Made by a program: the position numbers and the translations under genes. This document shows positions 15,599 through 22,816 of a DNA stretch of 23,803 bases, one piece after another. Numbering within the stretch: the stretch's first letter is position 1; the number at the start of each line of letters is the position of its first letter. The notes under the pieces were generated by a model. It was not told the origin of the DNA and made no database searches. It saw nothing but the letters and a program-made list of their open reading frames with translations. The stretch comes from Bacteroides sp. (GTDB lineage: Bacteria > Bacteroidota > Bacteroidia > Bacteroidales > GCA-2748055), in contig DSDZ01000060.1 of NCBI GenBank assembly GCA_011048475.1, positions 1-23,803 on the forward strand. The letters are read 5' to 3'.

Positions 15599-15634
15599 AA
15601 GAGCGGGAAACGGGGATCGAACCCGCGACCCTCA
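15599..15634 (-). repeat. Right direct repeat: 3' part of the intact tRNA-Gly
   Basis: Matches 12338-12373 at 35 of 36 positions, offset 3,261 bases. It comprises the tRNA 3' end from the anticodon-arm end to two bases past the discriminator. Here it is fused to a complete 5' half, and the T-stem is fully paired. Confidence 0.85.
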
Positions 15635-15673
15635 GCTTGGGAAGCTGATGCTCTACCACTGAGCTACTCCCGC
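15602..15673 (-). tRNA. tRNA-Gly (anticodon CCC)
   Basis: 72 bases fold as a full cloverleaf. The acceptor GCGGGAG pairs with TTCCCGC (one G-T). The D arm is GCTC...GAGC. The anticodon stem is TCAGC/GCTGA with loop TTCCCAA, giving anticodon CCC for codon GGG. The T arm is GCGGG-TTCGATC-CCCGT. The discriminator is T and CCA is not encoded, so it must be added after transcription. The gene's 3' half is duplicated at 12338-12373, marking it as an integration target. Confidence 0.96.
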
Positions 15674-15681
15674 GGCAGGGG

Positions 15682-15714
15682 CAAATTTACATTTTATTTG
15701 ATTAATTTTGCCAA
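15682..15714 (-). promoter_or_regulatory. Promoter of tRNA-Gly
   Basis: On the minus strand TTG (15712-15714) and TAAATTTG (15682-15689, a perfect TAnnTTTG) are 22 bases apart, eight bases before the mature tRNA 5' end. The spacing is slightly long but the -7 box is strong. Confidence 0.6.
15703..15710 (+). promoter_or_regulatory. Candidate -7 element for cinA
   Basis: TAATTTTG is a perfect TAnnTTTG box 28 bases before the cinA ATG, with start of transcription expected near 15717. It interleaves with the divergent tRNA-Gly promoter. No TTG is seen at the -33 distance. Confidence 0.45.
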
Positions 15715-15738
15715 CCTGCTCAAGGAATATTGAAAGAA

Positions 15739-16983
15739 ATGAACTGTGCCCTGATCACCGTGGGGGATGAGATCCTGATCGGACAGGTGACCGATACCAA
15801 TGTAGTATGGATCTCCCGGCAGCTCGCCGGTGCGGGTGTCAGGGTGGGGGAAATGGTCACGGTCCCCGACGACGCCTCCCGGATCAGCCGCACCCTGGAC
15901 CGCCTGATGGGGAAGTATGACCTGATCATCATGACCGGGGGACTGGGTCCCACGAAGGATGACATCACCAAGCAGACCCTGGCGGATTATTTCGGCAGCG
16001 AGCTGGTCACAAATCCGGAAGCCCTTGATCGGATCACCCGTTTTTTCAAACTCCGGGGCCGTCAGATGCTGGAATCCAATCTGCACCAGGCGGATGTGCC
16101 TGAAGGATGCGAGGTGCTTACCAACGAACACGGAACCGCCCCAGGAATGTGGTTCGAAAAGGAGGGGACGATCCTGGTATCGCTTCCCGGGGTGCCTTAC
16201 GAAATGAAACAATTGATGGAGGACCAGGTGATGCCCAGGCTGCGCAGACGCATCCGCATCCCGTATACGGTGCACAGGACCGTGATGACACAGGGTGTTC
16301 CGGAATCATACCTTGCGGCACTGCTCAGGAACTGGGAGGCAGAACTCCCTTCATGTGTAAAACTGGCCTACCTTCCCAGTCCCGGGATCGTCCGGCTGCG
16401 TCTCACCGTACATGAGCCGTGCACCGAAGAGGCAGAACAAATACTTAAAGTAAATATTGATAAATTACTGGGTATCATACCGGAACATATCTTCGGATTT
16501 GATGATATCTCGCTGGAAGAGGCACTGGGACAACTCCTCAGGGAGCAGGGGCTGACCATCGCCACTGCCGAGAGCTGCACCGGAGGGAATGTAGCCAGGA
16601 TGATCACTTCGGTCCCGGAAAGCTCAGATTATTTCACGGGATCGATAGTGGCTTACCACAACCGCATCAAAACAGGGATCCTGAAGGTGGATGAATCCGC
16701 CGTTGCCCGGTTCGGTGCGGTCAGCAGGGAGGTGGCCGAGCAGATGGCATCCGGAGTGAAGCGTATTTTCGGGACCGATTGTGCCATCGCCACGACAGGG
16801 ATCGCGGGACCGGGCGGGGGGACCGCGGACAAGCCGGTGGGAACCACCTGGATCGCGGTGGCGGCAGGCGAACGGATTTATTCCCGGAAATTCCTTTTCG
16901 GGGGCTCGAGGGAACGGATCATTACCCAGGCCTCCTGCAGTGCCATCCAGCTTTTGCGGCAGCTGATCCTGAAGATGATCTGA
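15739..16983 (+). CDS. cinA: CinA family protein (MoCF-like domain plus NMN amidohydrolase domain)
   Basis: 414 residues in two domains. Residues about 1-170 form the molybdopterin-binding-like (MoCF/COG1058) domain: ALITVGDEILIGQVTDTN, then MTGGLGPTKDDITKQTLA. After a linker, residues about 255-412 form the PncC domain that deamidates nicotinamide mononucleotide in pyridine nucleotide recycling: LTIATAESCTGGNVARMIT, FTGSIVAYHNRIK, then TTGIAGPGGGTADKPVGTTW. I choose the ATG at 15739; an upstream in-frame TTG at 15730 is less likely. The gene directly precedes the L28/L33 ribosomal protein genes but those have their own promoter. Confidence 0.93.
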   Translation: MNCALITVGDEILIGQVTDTNVVWISRQLAGAGVRVGEMVTVPDDASRISRTLDRLMGKYDLIIMTGGLGPTKDDITKQTLADYFGSELVTNPEALDRITRFFKLRGRQMLESNLHQADVPEGCEVLTNEHGTAPGMWFEKEGTILVSLPGVPYEMKQLMEDQVMPRLRRRIRIPYTVHRTVMTQGVPESYLAALLRNWEAELPSCVKLAYLPSPGIVRLRLTVHEPCTEEAEQILKVNIDKLLGIIPEHIFGFDDISLEEALGQLLREQGLTIATAESCTGGNVARMITSVPESSDYFTGSIVAYHNRIKTGILKVDESAVARFGAVSREVAEQMASGVKRIFGTDCAIATTGIAGPGGGTADKPVGTTWIAVAAGERIYSRKFLFGGSRERIITQASCSAIQLLRQLILKMI

Positions 16984-17004
16984 GCCGTTTTTTTCTTCTG
17001 AAAG

Positions 17005-17036
17005 TTTGATTATTTCATAAATAATGACGTAATTTG
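17005..17036 (+). promoter_or_regulatory. Candidate promoter of the rpmB operon
   Basis: TTTG (17005-17008) and TAATTTG (17030-17036) are separated by 21 bases, close to the Bacteroidetes consensus, although the -7 box is one base short. The start of rpmB is 40 bases downstream, leaving a short leader. Confidence 0.5.
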
Positions 17037-17076
17037 CGCCTCGTTAACAGAATCCGTCAGAAATCAGCAGGAAAAA

Positions 17077-17319
17077 ATGGCTAAGATTTGTCAGGTCACA
17101 GGAAAGAAGATGATGGTGGGCAACAATGTATCTCACTCAAAGAGAAGGACCAAGAGGACTTTCCAGCCCAACCTTTTCGACCGCAGGTTCTACCTTGCCG
17201 AGGAGGACCGTTACGTGAACCTCCGGGTGTCCGCCCAGGGAATAAGGACCATCAACAAAAAGGGATTGAAGGCTGCCCTTGACGAGGCTGTGAAAAAAGG
17301 ATATTTGAAATCTTATTAA
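17077..17319 (+). CDS. rpmB: 50S ribosomal protein L28 (bL28)
   Basis: 80 residues. It begins MAKICQVTGKKMMVGNNVSHS, the bL28 signature, and contains KRRTKRTFQPNL, FDRRFYL and the RTINKKGL segment. It is a component of the large ribosomal subunit. First gene of the rpmB-rpmG-DUF4295-ftsY-rimO cluster, which keeps this order across Bacteroidetes. Confidence 0.97.
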   Translation: MAKICQVTGKKMMVGNNVSHSKRRTKRTFQPNLFDRRFYLAEEDRYVNLRVSAQGIRTINKKGLKAALDEAVKKGYLKSY

Positions 17320-17330
17320 TGTACGCGTAA

Positions 17331-17519
17331 ATGGCAAAGAAAGGCAAAGGAAACAGGGTCCAGGTGATCCTTGAGTGCACGGAGCACAAGGAGAGCGGAA
17401 TGCCCGGAACTTCCAGATATATCTCGACCAAGAACAGGAAGAACACCCCTGACAGGCTCGAGCTGAAAAAATACAATCCCATTTTGAAAAAAGTGACCCT
17501 GCACAGGGAAATCAAGTAA
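17331..17519 (+). CDS. rpmG: 50S ribosomal protein L33 (bL33)
   Basis: 62 residues. It has the bL33 pattern VQVILECTEHKESG, then RYISTKNRKNTPDRLELKKY and a C-terminal LKKVTLHREIK. Only one cysteine is present, so this is the zinc-free form. It begins 11 bp after rpmB. Confidence 0.96.
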   Translation: MAKKGKGNRVQVILECTEHKESGMPGTSRYISTKNRKNTPDRLELKKYNPILKKVTLHREIK

Positions 17520-17530
17520 AGCACTGAACC

Positions 17531-17689
17531 ATGGCAAAGAAAGTAGTAGCAACATTGCAGAGCGGGGTGGGCAGGACCTTTACCAAGTGCATCAGGATGG
17601 TCCGTTCTCCCAAAACGGGAGCCTATGCTTTCGATGAGGAGGTGGTCCACAATGACCATATTGATGACTTCTTTAAAAGGCAGGGGTAA
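17531..17689 (+). CDS. DUF4295 small protein of the ribosomal cluster
   Basis: 52 residues starting MAKKVVATLQSGVGRTFTKC and ending VHNDHIDDFFKRQG. This is the short basic protein found almost only in Bacteroidetes directly after L33. Its function is unknown; position suggests a link to the ribosome. It begins 11 bp after rpmG, and the MAKK start resembles those of its neighbours. Although short, the conserved context and codon use make it a real gene. Confidence 0.88.
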   Translation: MAKKVVATLQSGVGRTFTKCIRMVRSPKTGAYAFDEEVVHNDHIDDFFKRQG

Positions 17690-17763
17690 GGGCTCCGTCT
17701 TTTATGATTTCTGCCGAAGCTTTCTTGCAAAAGGGGGCTTTTTTTGTATCTGAACAGTCAATC

Positions 17764-18711
17764 ATGGGAATTTTCACCCCGGATAAGAAGAAGAACCTGG
17801 AAAAAGGTCTGGAAAAGACCAAGGAAAGCGTATTCAGAAAGCTTTCCAGGGCAGTTGTCGGGAAATCCCGTGTGGATGATGAGGTCCTGGATCAGCTGGA
17901 AGAAGTGCTGATTTCGTCGGATGTGGGCGTGGAAACGACCATCCGGATCATCGACCGCATTGAATCGCGGGTTGCCAGGGACAAATTCCTCAATACCAAT
18001 GAGCTGAACACCATCCTGAAGGAGGAGATCGCAGGCCTGCTCCAGGAGAAAGGCACCGGTCTGGTCGCCGGTTTCGGGGATCCCCTCCCCGAAACTCCCT
18101 ATGTGATCATGGTCGTGGGGGTGAACGGGGTGGGAAAGACCACCACCATCGGAAAGCTGGCCTATCATTATAAAAAAGCAGGAAGGGAGGTCCTGCTGGG
18201 TGCTGCCGACACATTCCGCGCTGCGGCGGTTGACCAGCTGACCATCTGGGCCGAACGGGTGGGAGTGGACATCATCAGGCAGGGAATGGGATCCGATCCT
18301 GCCTCCGTGGCCTATGACACGCTTTCCTCGGCCGTTGCCCAGAAAAAGGATGTGGTGATCATCGACACCGCAGGAAGGCTGCACAACAAGGCCAATCTGA
18401 TGAACGAACTCTCAAAGATCAAGCGGGTCATGCAGAAGGTAATCCCTGCCGCACCCCATGAAATCCTGCTGATCCTGGACGGATCCACCGGTCAGAATGC
18501 CTTTGAACAGGCAAAACAATTCACCATGGCCACAGAAGTGAATGCACTGGCCCTCACCAAGCTCGACGGCACCGCAAAAGGAGGTGTTGTGATCGGGATC
18601 TCCGATCAGTTCAGGGTCCCGGTCAAGTATATCGGGATCGGCGAAAAACTGGAAGATCTGCAGATATTCGACCGTTTTGAATTCGTGGACAGCCTTTTCT
18701 CAAGGTCATGA
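17764..18711 (+). CDS. ftsY: Signal recognition particle receptor FtsY
   Basis: 315 residues. FtsY is the membrane-bound SRP receptor GTPase that docks ribosomes carrying nascent membrane proteins. The N domain (about 25-105) is followed by the G domain: P-loop GVNGVGKTTTIGKLA near 119, DTFRAAAVDQL, IDTAGRLHNKANLMNEL, TKLDGTAKGG and the closing GIGEKLEDLQIF. There is no long acidic A domain, as is normal in this phylum. I start at MGIFTPDKKKN (17764); the open frame reaches 17704, but the extra 20 codons have no family match. The stop overlaps the rimO start. Confidence 0.95.
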   Translation: MGIFTPDKKKNLEKGLEKTKESVFRKLSRAVVGKSRVDDEVLDQLEEVLISSDVGVETTIRIIDRIESRVARDKFLNTNELNTILKEEIAGLLQEKGTGLVAGFGDPLPETPYVIMVVGVNGVGKTTTIGKLAYHYKKAGREVLLGAADTFRAAAVDQLTIWAERVGVDIIRQGMGSDPASVAYDTLSSAVAQKKDVVIIDTAGRLHNKANLMNELSKIKRVMQKVIPAAPHEILLILDGSTGQNAFEQAKQFTMATEVNALALTKLDGTAKGGVVIGISDQFRVPVKYIGIGEKLEDLQIFDRFEFVDSLFSRS

Positions 18712-19997
18712 CCCTCCAGATGATCACCCTGGGCTGTTCCAGGAACCTGGTGGATTCGGAACACCTGCTTTACCATTTCCAGAAAAGTGGTTACCGGGTC
18801 ATCCACAATGAATATCACCCCCCGACCGACATCCTCATTATCAACACCTGCGGTTTCATCCTGGATGCCAAGCAGGAATCGGTGGATACCATCCTTCAGT
18901 ACCTGGAGGAAAAGAAGAAAGGCAACCTCGGCAAGCTCTTTGTAATGGGCTGCCTTTCCGAGCGTTATAAAAGAGAGCTCCCGAAAGAACTGCCCGGTGT
19001 GGACGGATTCTTCGGTGTAAATGAAATGCCCAGGATATTGCGGGCCGCAGGCATCGTTTACCCGGATCCCGATCCCGTCAGCCGCCTGGTGTCGCCCCCT
19101 GGACACCATGCCTACCTGAAAGTTTCCGAAGGATGTGACCGCAGTTGCGCTTTCTGCGCCATCCCCGGCATCAGGGGCAGACAGGTCTCCGTTCAGGTGG
19201 AACAGCTTGTCCGGGAGACTGCATTCCTGGCCGGCCGGGGGGTGAGGGAACTGATCCTGATCGCACAGGATCTGACCGCATACGGGACTGACCTCTACGG
19301 GAAGCGTGCCCTGCCCGTACTGCTGGAGGAACTGTCGAAACAGAAAGGGATCGAATGGATCAGGCTTCATTATGCATATCCCACAGGTTTTCCCCTGGAG
19401 GTGATCGGACTGATGGCATCCGGACAGAAGATCTGTAAATACCTGGATATCCCTATCCAGCATATCAGTGACCGCGTCCTCTCTGCCATGGGAAGGGGAT
19501 ACGGGCGAAAGAACCTGGAAGCGCTGCTGGAGAGGTTCCGACTGGAAATCCCGGATGTGTCGCTGAGAACCACGGTGATGGTCGGATATCCCGAAGAAAC
19601 CGACGACGCGTTCCGGGAACTGATGGATTTTCTGGCCGCGTTCAGGTTCGACCGGTTGGGCGTATTTCCCTATTCACACGAGGAGAACACCGGTGCCGGC
19701 CGGAGATACCGGGACGTGATTTCTGAAAAAGTGAAATCCGAAAGGGCAGGGGAGGTGATGAAACTCCAGCAGGAAATCTCCCTGCAATTGAACATTGAAA
19801 AAATCGGAAAAGTCTACAGGGTATTGATCGACAGGGAGGAGCCGCCCTATTATTTCGGCCGGACGGAATATGATTCCCCCGAGGTGGACAATGAAGTGAT
19901 TGTGCAGTCAGACAGGAAACTGGATCCGGGGAACTTTTATGATGTCAGGATCACCGGTGCCGAAGAATTCGACCTGTACGGGACGGTGGTCTCCTGA
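18708..19997 (+). CDS. rimO: Ribosomal protein S12 methylthiotransferase RimO
   Basis: 429 residues. RimO adds a methylthio group to an aspartate of ribosomal protein S12 using two iron-sulfur clusters. The N-terminal UPF0004 domain has MITLGCSRNLVDSE, NTCGFI and MGCLSERY, supplying the three cysteines of the auxiliary cluster. The radical SAM triad is Cys143, Cys147 and Cys150 in CDRSCAFCAIP. A C-terminal TRAM domain follows (RVLIDREEPPYYFGRTEYDSPEVD-type region, about 365-429). The ATGA overlap with ftsY indicates translational coupling. The closely related MiaB is less likely because of the LGCSRNLVDSE start and the YYFGRTEYDSPEVD end. Confidence 0.95.
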   Translation: MTLQMITLGCSRNLVDSEHLLYHFQKSGYRVIHNEYHPPTDILIINTCGFILDAKQESVDTILQYLEEKKKGNLGKLFVMGCLSERYKRELPKELPGVDGFFGVNEMPRILRAAGIVYPDPDPVSRLVSPPGHHAYLKVSEGCDRSCAFCAIPGIRGRQVSVQVEQLVRETAFLAGRGVRELILIAQDLTAYGTDLYGKRALPVLLEELSKQKGIEWIRLHYAYPTGFPLEVIGLMASGQKICKYLDIPIQHISDRVLSAMGRGYGRKNLEALLERFRLEIPDVSLRTTVMVGYPEETDDAFRELMDFLAAFRFDRLGVFPYSHEENTGAGRRYRDVISEKVKSERAGEVMKLQQEISLQLNIEKIGKVYRVLIDREEPPYYFGRTEYDSPEVDNEVIVQSDRKLDPGNFYDVRITGAEEFDLYGTVVS

Positions 19998-20032
19998 CCG
20001 GAAGAGGGTACCATTCCCGTAGTTGGGATTGT

Positions 20033-22603
20033 TCACTGTTTGGTCTGCTCCGATTTGGGAAGTTCTTTTTTACCCCTGGGCAGTTCTCCCTTTCTTTTCT
20101 GGATCACTACGGTGATCTCCTGCTTCTCCTTGTCGAAATCCACCACCATCGTATCGCCTTCAGCCGGTGACGACTTGATGATGGCTTCGGCCATGGGGTC
20201 TTCAAGGTACTTCTGAATGGCTCTTTTCAGCGGCCTTGCGCCATACTGGATATCATATCCTTTTTCCAGCACAAAGTCCTTGGCCTCGTCGGAGAGAACA
20301 ATATTGAATCCAAGGCCCTGAACCCTTTCGTATAGACCTTTCAGCTCGATGTCGATGATCTTGTGGATGTCCTCCCTTGAGAGGGTATTGAAGAGGACCA
20401 CATCATCGATCCGGTTCAGGAATTCGGGGGCGAATGCCCTTTTCAGCGCTTTCTGGATCACACCCTTGGAGTATTCGTTGGCGGCATCCTGCCGTGTCTT
20501 GGTCGCAAATCCGACTCCCTGCCCGAAATCTTTCAGTTCCCTGGTGCCGATATTGGAGGTCATGATCACGATCGTGTTCCTGAAATCGATCCTTCTGCCA
20601 AGGCTGTCGGTCAGCTGTCCTTCGTCAAGCACCTGCAGGAGGATATTGAAGACATCCGGATGGGCTTTCTCGATTTCATCCAGCAGCACCACCGCATAGG
20701 GTTTGCGCCGCACCTTCTCGGTGAGCTGGCCGCCTTCCTCGTATCCCACGTAACCCGGAGGAGCCCCCACGAGCCTTGAAACGGAGAACTTCTCCATGTA
20801 TTCACTCATGTCGATCCGGATCAGGTTTTCCACCGATTCAAACAGATACTGCGCCAGCACTTTGGCCATCTGTGTCTTGCCCACGCCGGTGGGACCCAGG
20901 AAAACAAATGTCCCGATGGGCTTGTTGGGATCTTTCAGCCCGGCCCTGTTCCGCTGGATGGATTTCACCACCTTGCTGATGGCTTCGTCCTGGCCGATCA
21001 CACTGCCCCTGAGCTCATCGGCCATTTTAAGCAGCCTGGTGCCTTCAGCCTGTGCGATGCGCTGCACCGGAACCCCGGTCATCATGGCAACCACTTCGGC
21101 CACTTTCTCCTCATCCACCGTTTCCCGGTTCAGCGAAAGTTCTTTTTCCCACTTTTTCTTCTCCGAATCGAGCCTGTCCAGCAATTCCTTTTCCTTGTCC
21201 CTGAAACTGGCGGCTTTTTCGAAGTTCTGGTTCTTTACGGCCTGGATCTTATCCTGTTTGGTCTGCTCAATCTGTTTTTCCAGTTCGACGATCTGGTCCG
21301 GCACCACGATGTTCGAAATATGCACCCGGGATCCCGACTCATCGAGTGCGTCGATGGCCTTATCGGGCAGGTGCCTGTCACTGATGTACCGCTGGGTTAG
21401 TTTCACACAGGCAGTGATGGCTTCGTCCGTGTAATATACATTGTGGTGTTCCTCGTACCGTTCCTTGATATTCTTCAAAATATCGATGGTTTCCTCAACC
21501 GTGGTGGGATCCACCATCACTTTCTGGAACCTTCTTTCCAGCGCACCGTCTTTTTCGATGTGCTGCCTGTATTCGTCCAGGGTGGTGGCCCCGATGCACT
21601 GGATCTCGCCCCTGGCCAGAGCCGGTTTCAGCATGTTGGCAGCATCCAGGGAACCCGTTGCTCCACCGGCTCCCACAATGGTATGGATCTCATCGATGAA
21701 CAGGATGATCCCGGGGTTCTTCACCAGCTCGTTCAGGATGGCTTTCATCCGTTCCTCGAACTGACCCCTGTACTTGGTTCCCGCCACAATGGAGGCCAGA
21801 TCGAGGGTGACCACCCTTTTGTCGAACAGCACCCTGCTCACTTTCCTCTGTACGATCCTCAGCGCCAAACCTTCGGCAATGGCCGATTTTCCCACTCCGG
21901 GCTCTCCGATCAGGATGGGATTGTTCTTTTTGCGCCGGCTGAGGATCTGTGCGAGCCGCTCGATTTCGGTCTCCCTGCCCACGATGGGATCCAGGCGGTC
22001 CTCCTCGGCAGCCTTGGTCAGATCGATGCCAAAATTATCCAGCACCGGGGTATCCGAGCTGGATTTCTGGGAGGCGCCCATTCCCTTTCCTCCTCCCGCC
22101 GGACCGCCGCTGAAGGGGCCCCGGCCTTCGTCGTCCTCATCTCCGGGAAAGTCCGCACGGCTTTCCGGCTGGGAATCGGTAATTTCCTGCTTTACTTTCT
22201 CGTAGGTGATCCCGTTCTCTACCAGGTACCTGGTGGCATAATTGTTATCATCCTTCAGGATGGCAAGCAACAGGTGATTCGTATCAATCGTCTTCTCCTT
22301 CATGGAACGGGCTTCCAGGTGGGTGAGTTTCAGGATCCTTTCCGCACTTTTGAGAAGGGGAAGGCTGTCGGGATCCTTGACCGCAGCCGGCTTATCGTTG
22401 CGGATGCTTTTCTCGATCGCCATTCTGAGATCGTACAGTTCAACCCCCAGCACCACCAGCACATCGATGGCAAGACCCTCGCCATCCCTGAGTATGCCCA
22501 GGAAGAGGTGCTCCACACTGATGTGCGAATTTCCCAGCCTTACCGCTTCCTCCTTGCTGTAACCCAGTACGTCCTTGATCCTCTGTGAAAATTGTGCATC
22601 CAT
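20033..22603 (-). CDS. clpC: ATP-dependent Clp protease ATP-binding subunit ClpC
   Basis: 856 residues from MDAQFSQRIKDV. ClpC unfolds proteins and feeds them to the ClpP peptidase. The N domain has two Clp repeats (SHISVEHLFLGILRD and TIDTNHLLLAILKD). A glycine-rich linker (about 150-180) is followed by AAA domain 1 with Walker A GEPGVGKS near 235, then a UVR-type coiled region (QNFEKAASFRDKEKELLDRL). AAA domain 2 has Walker A GPTGVGKT near 570, and a C-terminal D2-small domain with YGARPLKRAIQ. The open frame continues 12 codons upstream, but the ATG at 22603 matches the family start and has GGGGGA before it. It is convergent with rimO. Confidence 0.96.
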   Translation of the reverse strand: MDAQFSQRIKDVLGYSKEEAVRLGNSHISVEHLFLGILRDGEGLAIDVLVVLGVELYDLRMAIEKSIRNDKPAAVKDPDSLPLLKSAERILKLTHLEARSMKEKTIDTNHLLLAILKDDNNYATRYLVENGITYEKVKQEITDSQPESRADFPGDEDDEGRGPFSGGPAGGGKGMGASQKSSSDTPVLDNFGIDLTKAAEEDRLDPIVGRETEIERLAQILSRRKKNNPILIGEPGVGKSAIAEGLALRIVQRKVSRVLFDKRVVTLDLASIVAGTKYRGQFEERMKAILNELVKNPGIILFIDEIHTIVGAGGATGSLDAANMLKPALARGEIQCIGATTLDEYRQHIEKDGALERRFQKVMVDPTTVEETIDILKNIKERYEEHHNVYYTDEAITACVKLTQRYISDRHLPDKAIDALDESGSRVHISNIVVPDQIVELEKQIEQTKQDKIQAVKNQNFEKAASFRDKEKELLDRLDSEKKKWEKELSLNRETVDEEKVAEVVAMMTGVPVQRIAQAEGTRLLKMADELRGSVIGQDEAISKVVKSIQRNRAGLKDPNKPIGTFVFLGPTGVGKTQMAKVLAQYLFESVENLIRIDMSEYMEKFSVSRLVGAPPGYVGYEEGGQLTEKVRRKPYAVVLLDEIEKAHPDVFNILLQVLDEGQLTDSLGRRIDFRNTIVIMTSNIGTRELKDFGQGVGFATKTRQDAANEYSKGVIQKALKRAFAPEFLNRIDDVVLFNTLSREDIHKIIDIELKGLYERVQGLGFNIVLSDEAKDFVLEKGYDIQYGARPLKRAIQKYLEDPMAEAIIKSSPAEGDTMVVDFDKEKQEITVVIQKRKGELPRGKKELPKSEQTKQ

Positions 22604-22636
22604 GAGATCTGTCCCCCTTCTGATCTTTATCCGGAA

Positions 22637-22667
22637 CAAAGTAACTAATTAGGCATGAATTTACCAA
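22637..22667 (-). promoter_or_regulatory. Candidate promoter of clpC
   Basis: On the minus strand TTG (22665-22667) and TTACTTTG (22637-22644, one mismatch to TAnnTTTG) are separated by 20 bases. Transcription would start near 22630, giving a leader of about 27 bases that contains a GGGGGA ribosome-binding sequence before the clpC ATG. Confidence 0.5.
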
Positions 22668-22816
22668 TAGAACAACCATCTATTATAAACAGTTCAATGT
22701 TAATAAAAGCACTCTAAAACCGAGGAAAATAGGACGGAATTCACTAATTTCGTATGTCATTAAAGTCAGCCCGAAAAGCACACATAAAATATTGTATATT
22801 AAATAGTTGTAATTAG

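Larger units (their letters stand above)
12338..15634. mobile_element. Small integrase-less genomic island at tRNA-Gly carrying a fluoride-response operon
   Basis: The segment is bounded by direct copies of the tRNA-Gly 3' end and differs sharply in base composition from its flanks (20 G+C of 60 in 13081-13140 against 36 of 60 in 18241-18300). It contains a promoter, a fluoride riboswitch, an antiporter gene, an unknown gene and an enolase, all on the plus strand, then a terminator. The full tRNA at 15602-15673 fits a host 5' half joined to an island-supplied 3' half. The fragment at 12338-12373 would be the displaced host end. No integrase, transposase or IS end is visible, so the island either lost its recombinase, was mobilised in trans, or entered by homologous recombination. 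Confidence 0.75.

Noticed and set aside
19998..20032. Terminator between convergent rimO and clpC
   Set aside because: Only a four-pair TCCC/GGGA stem without a T-run is present; too weak to call.
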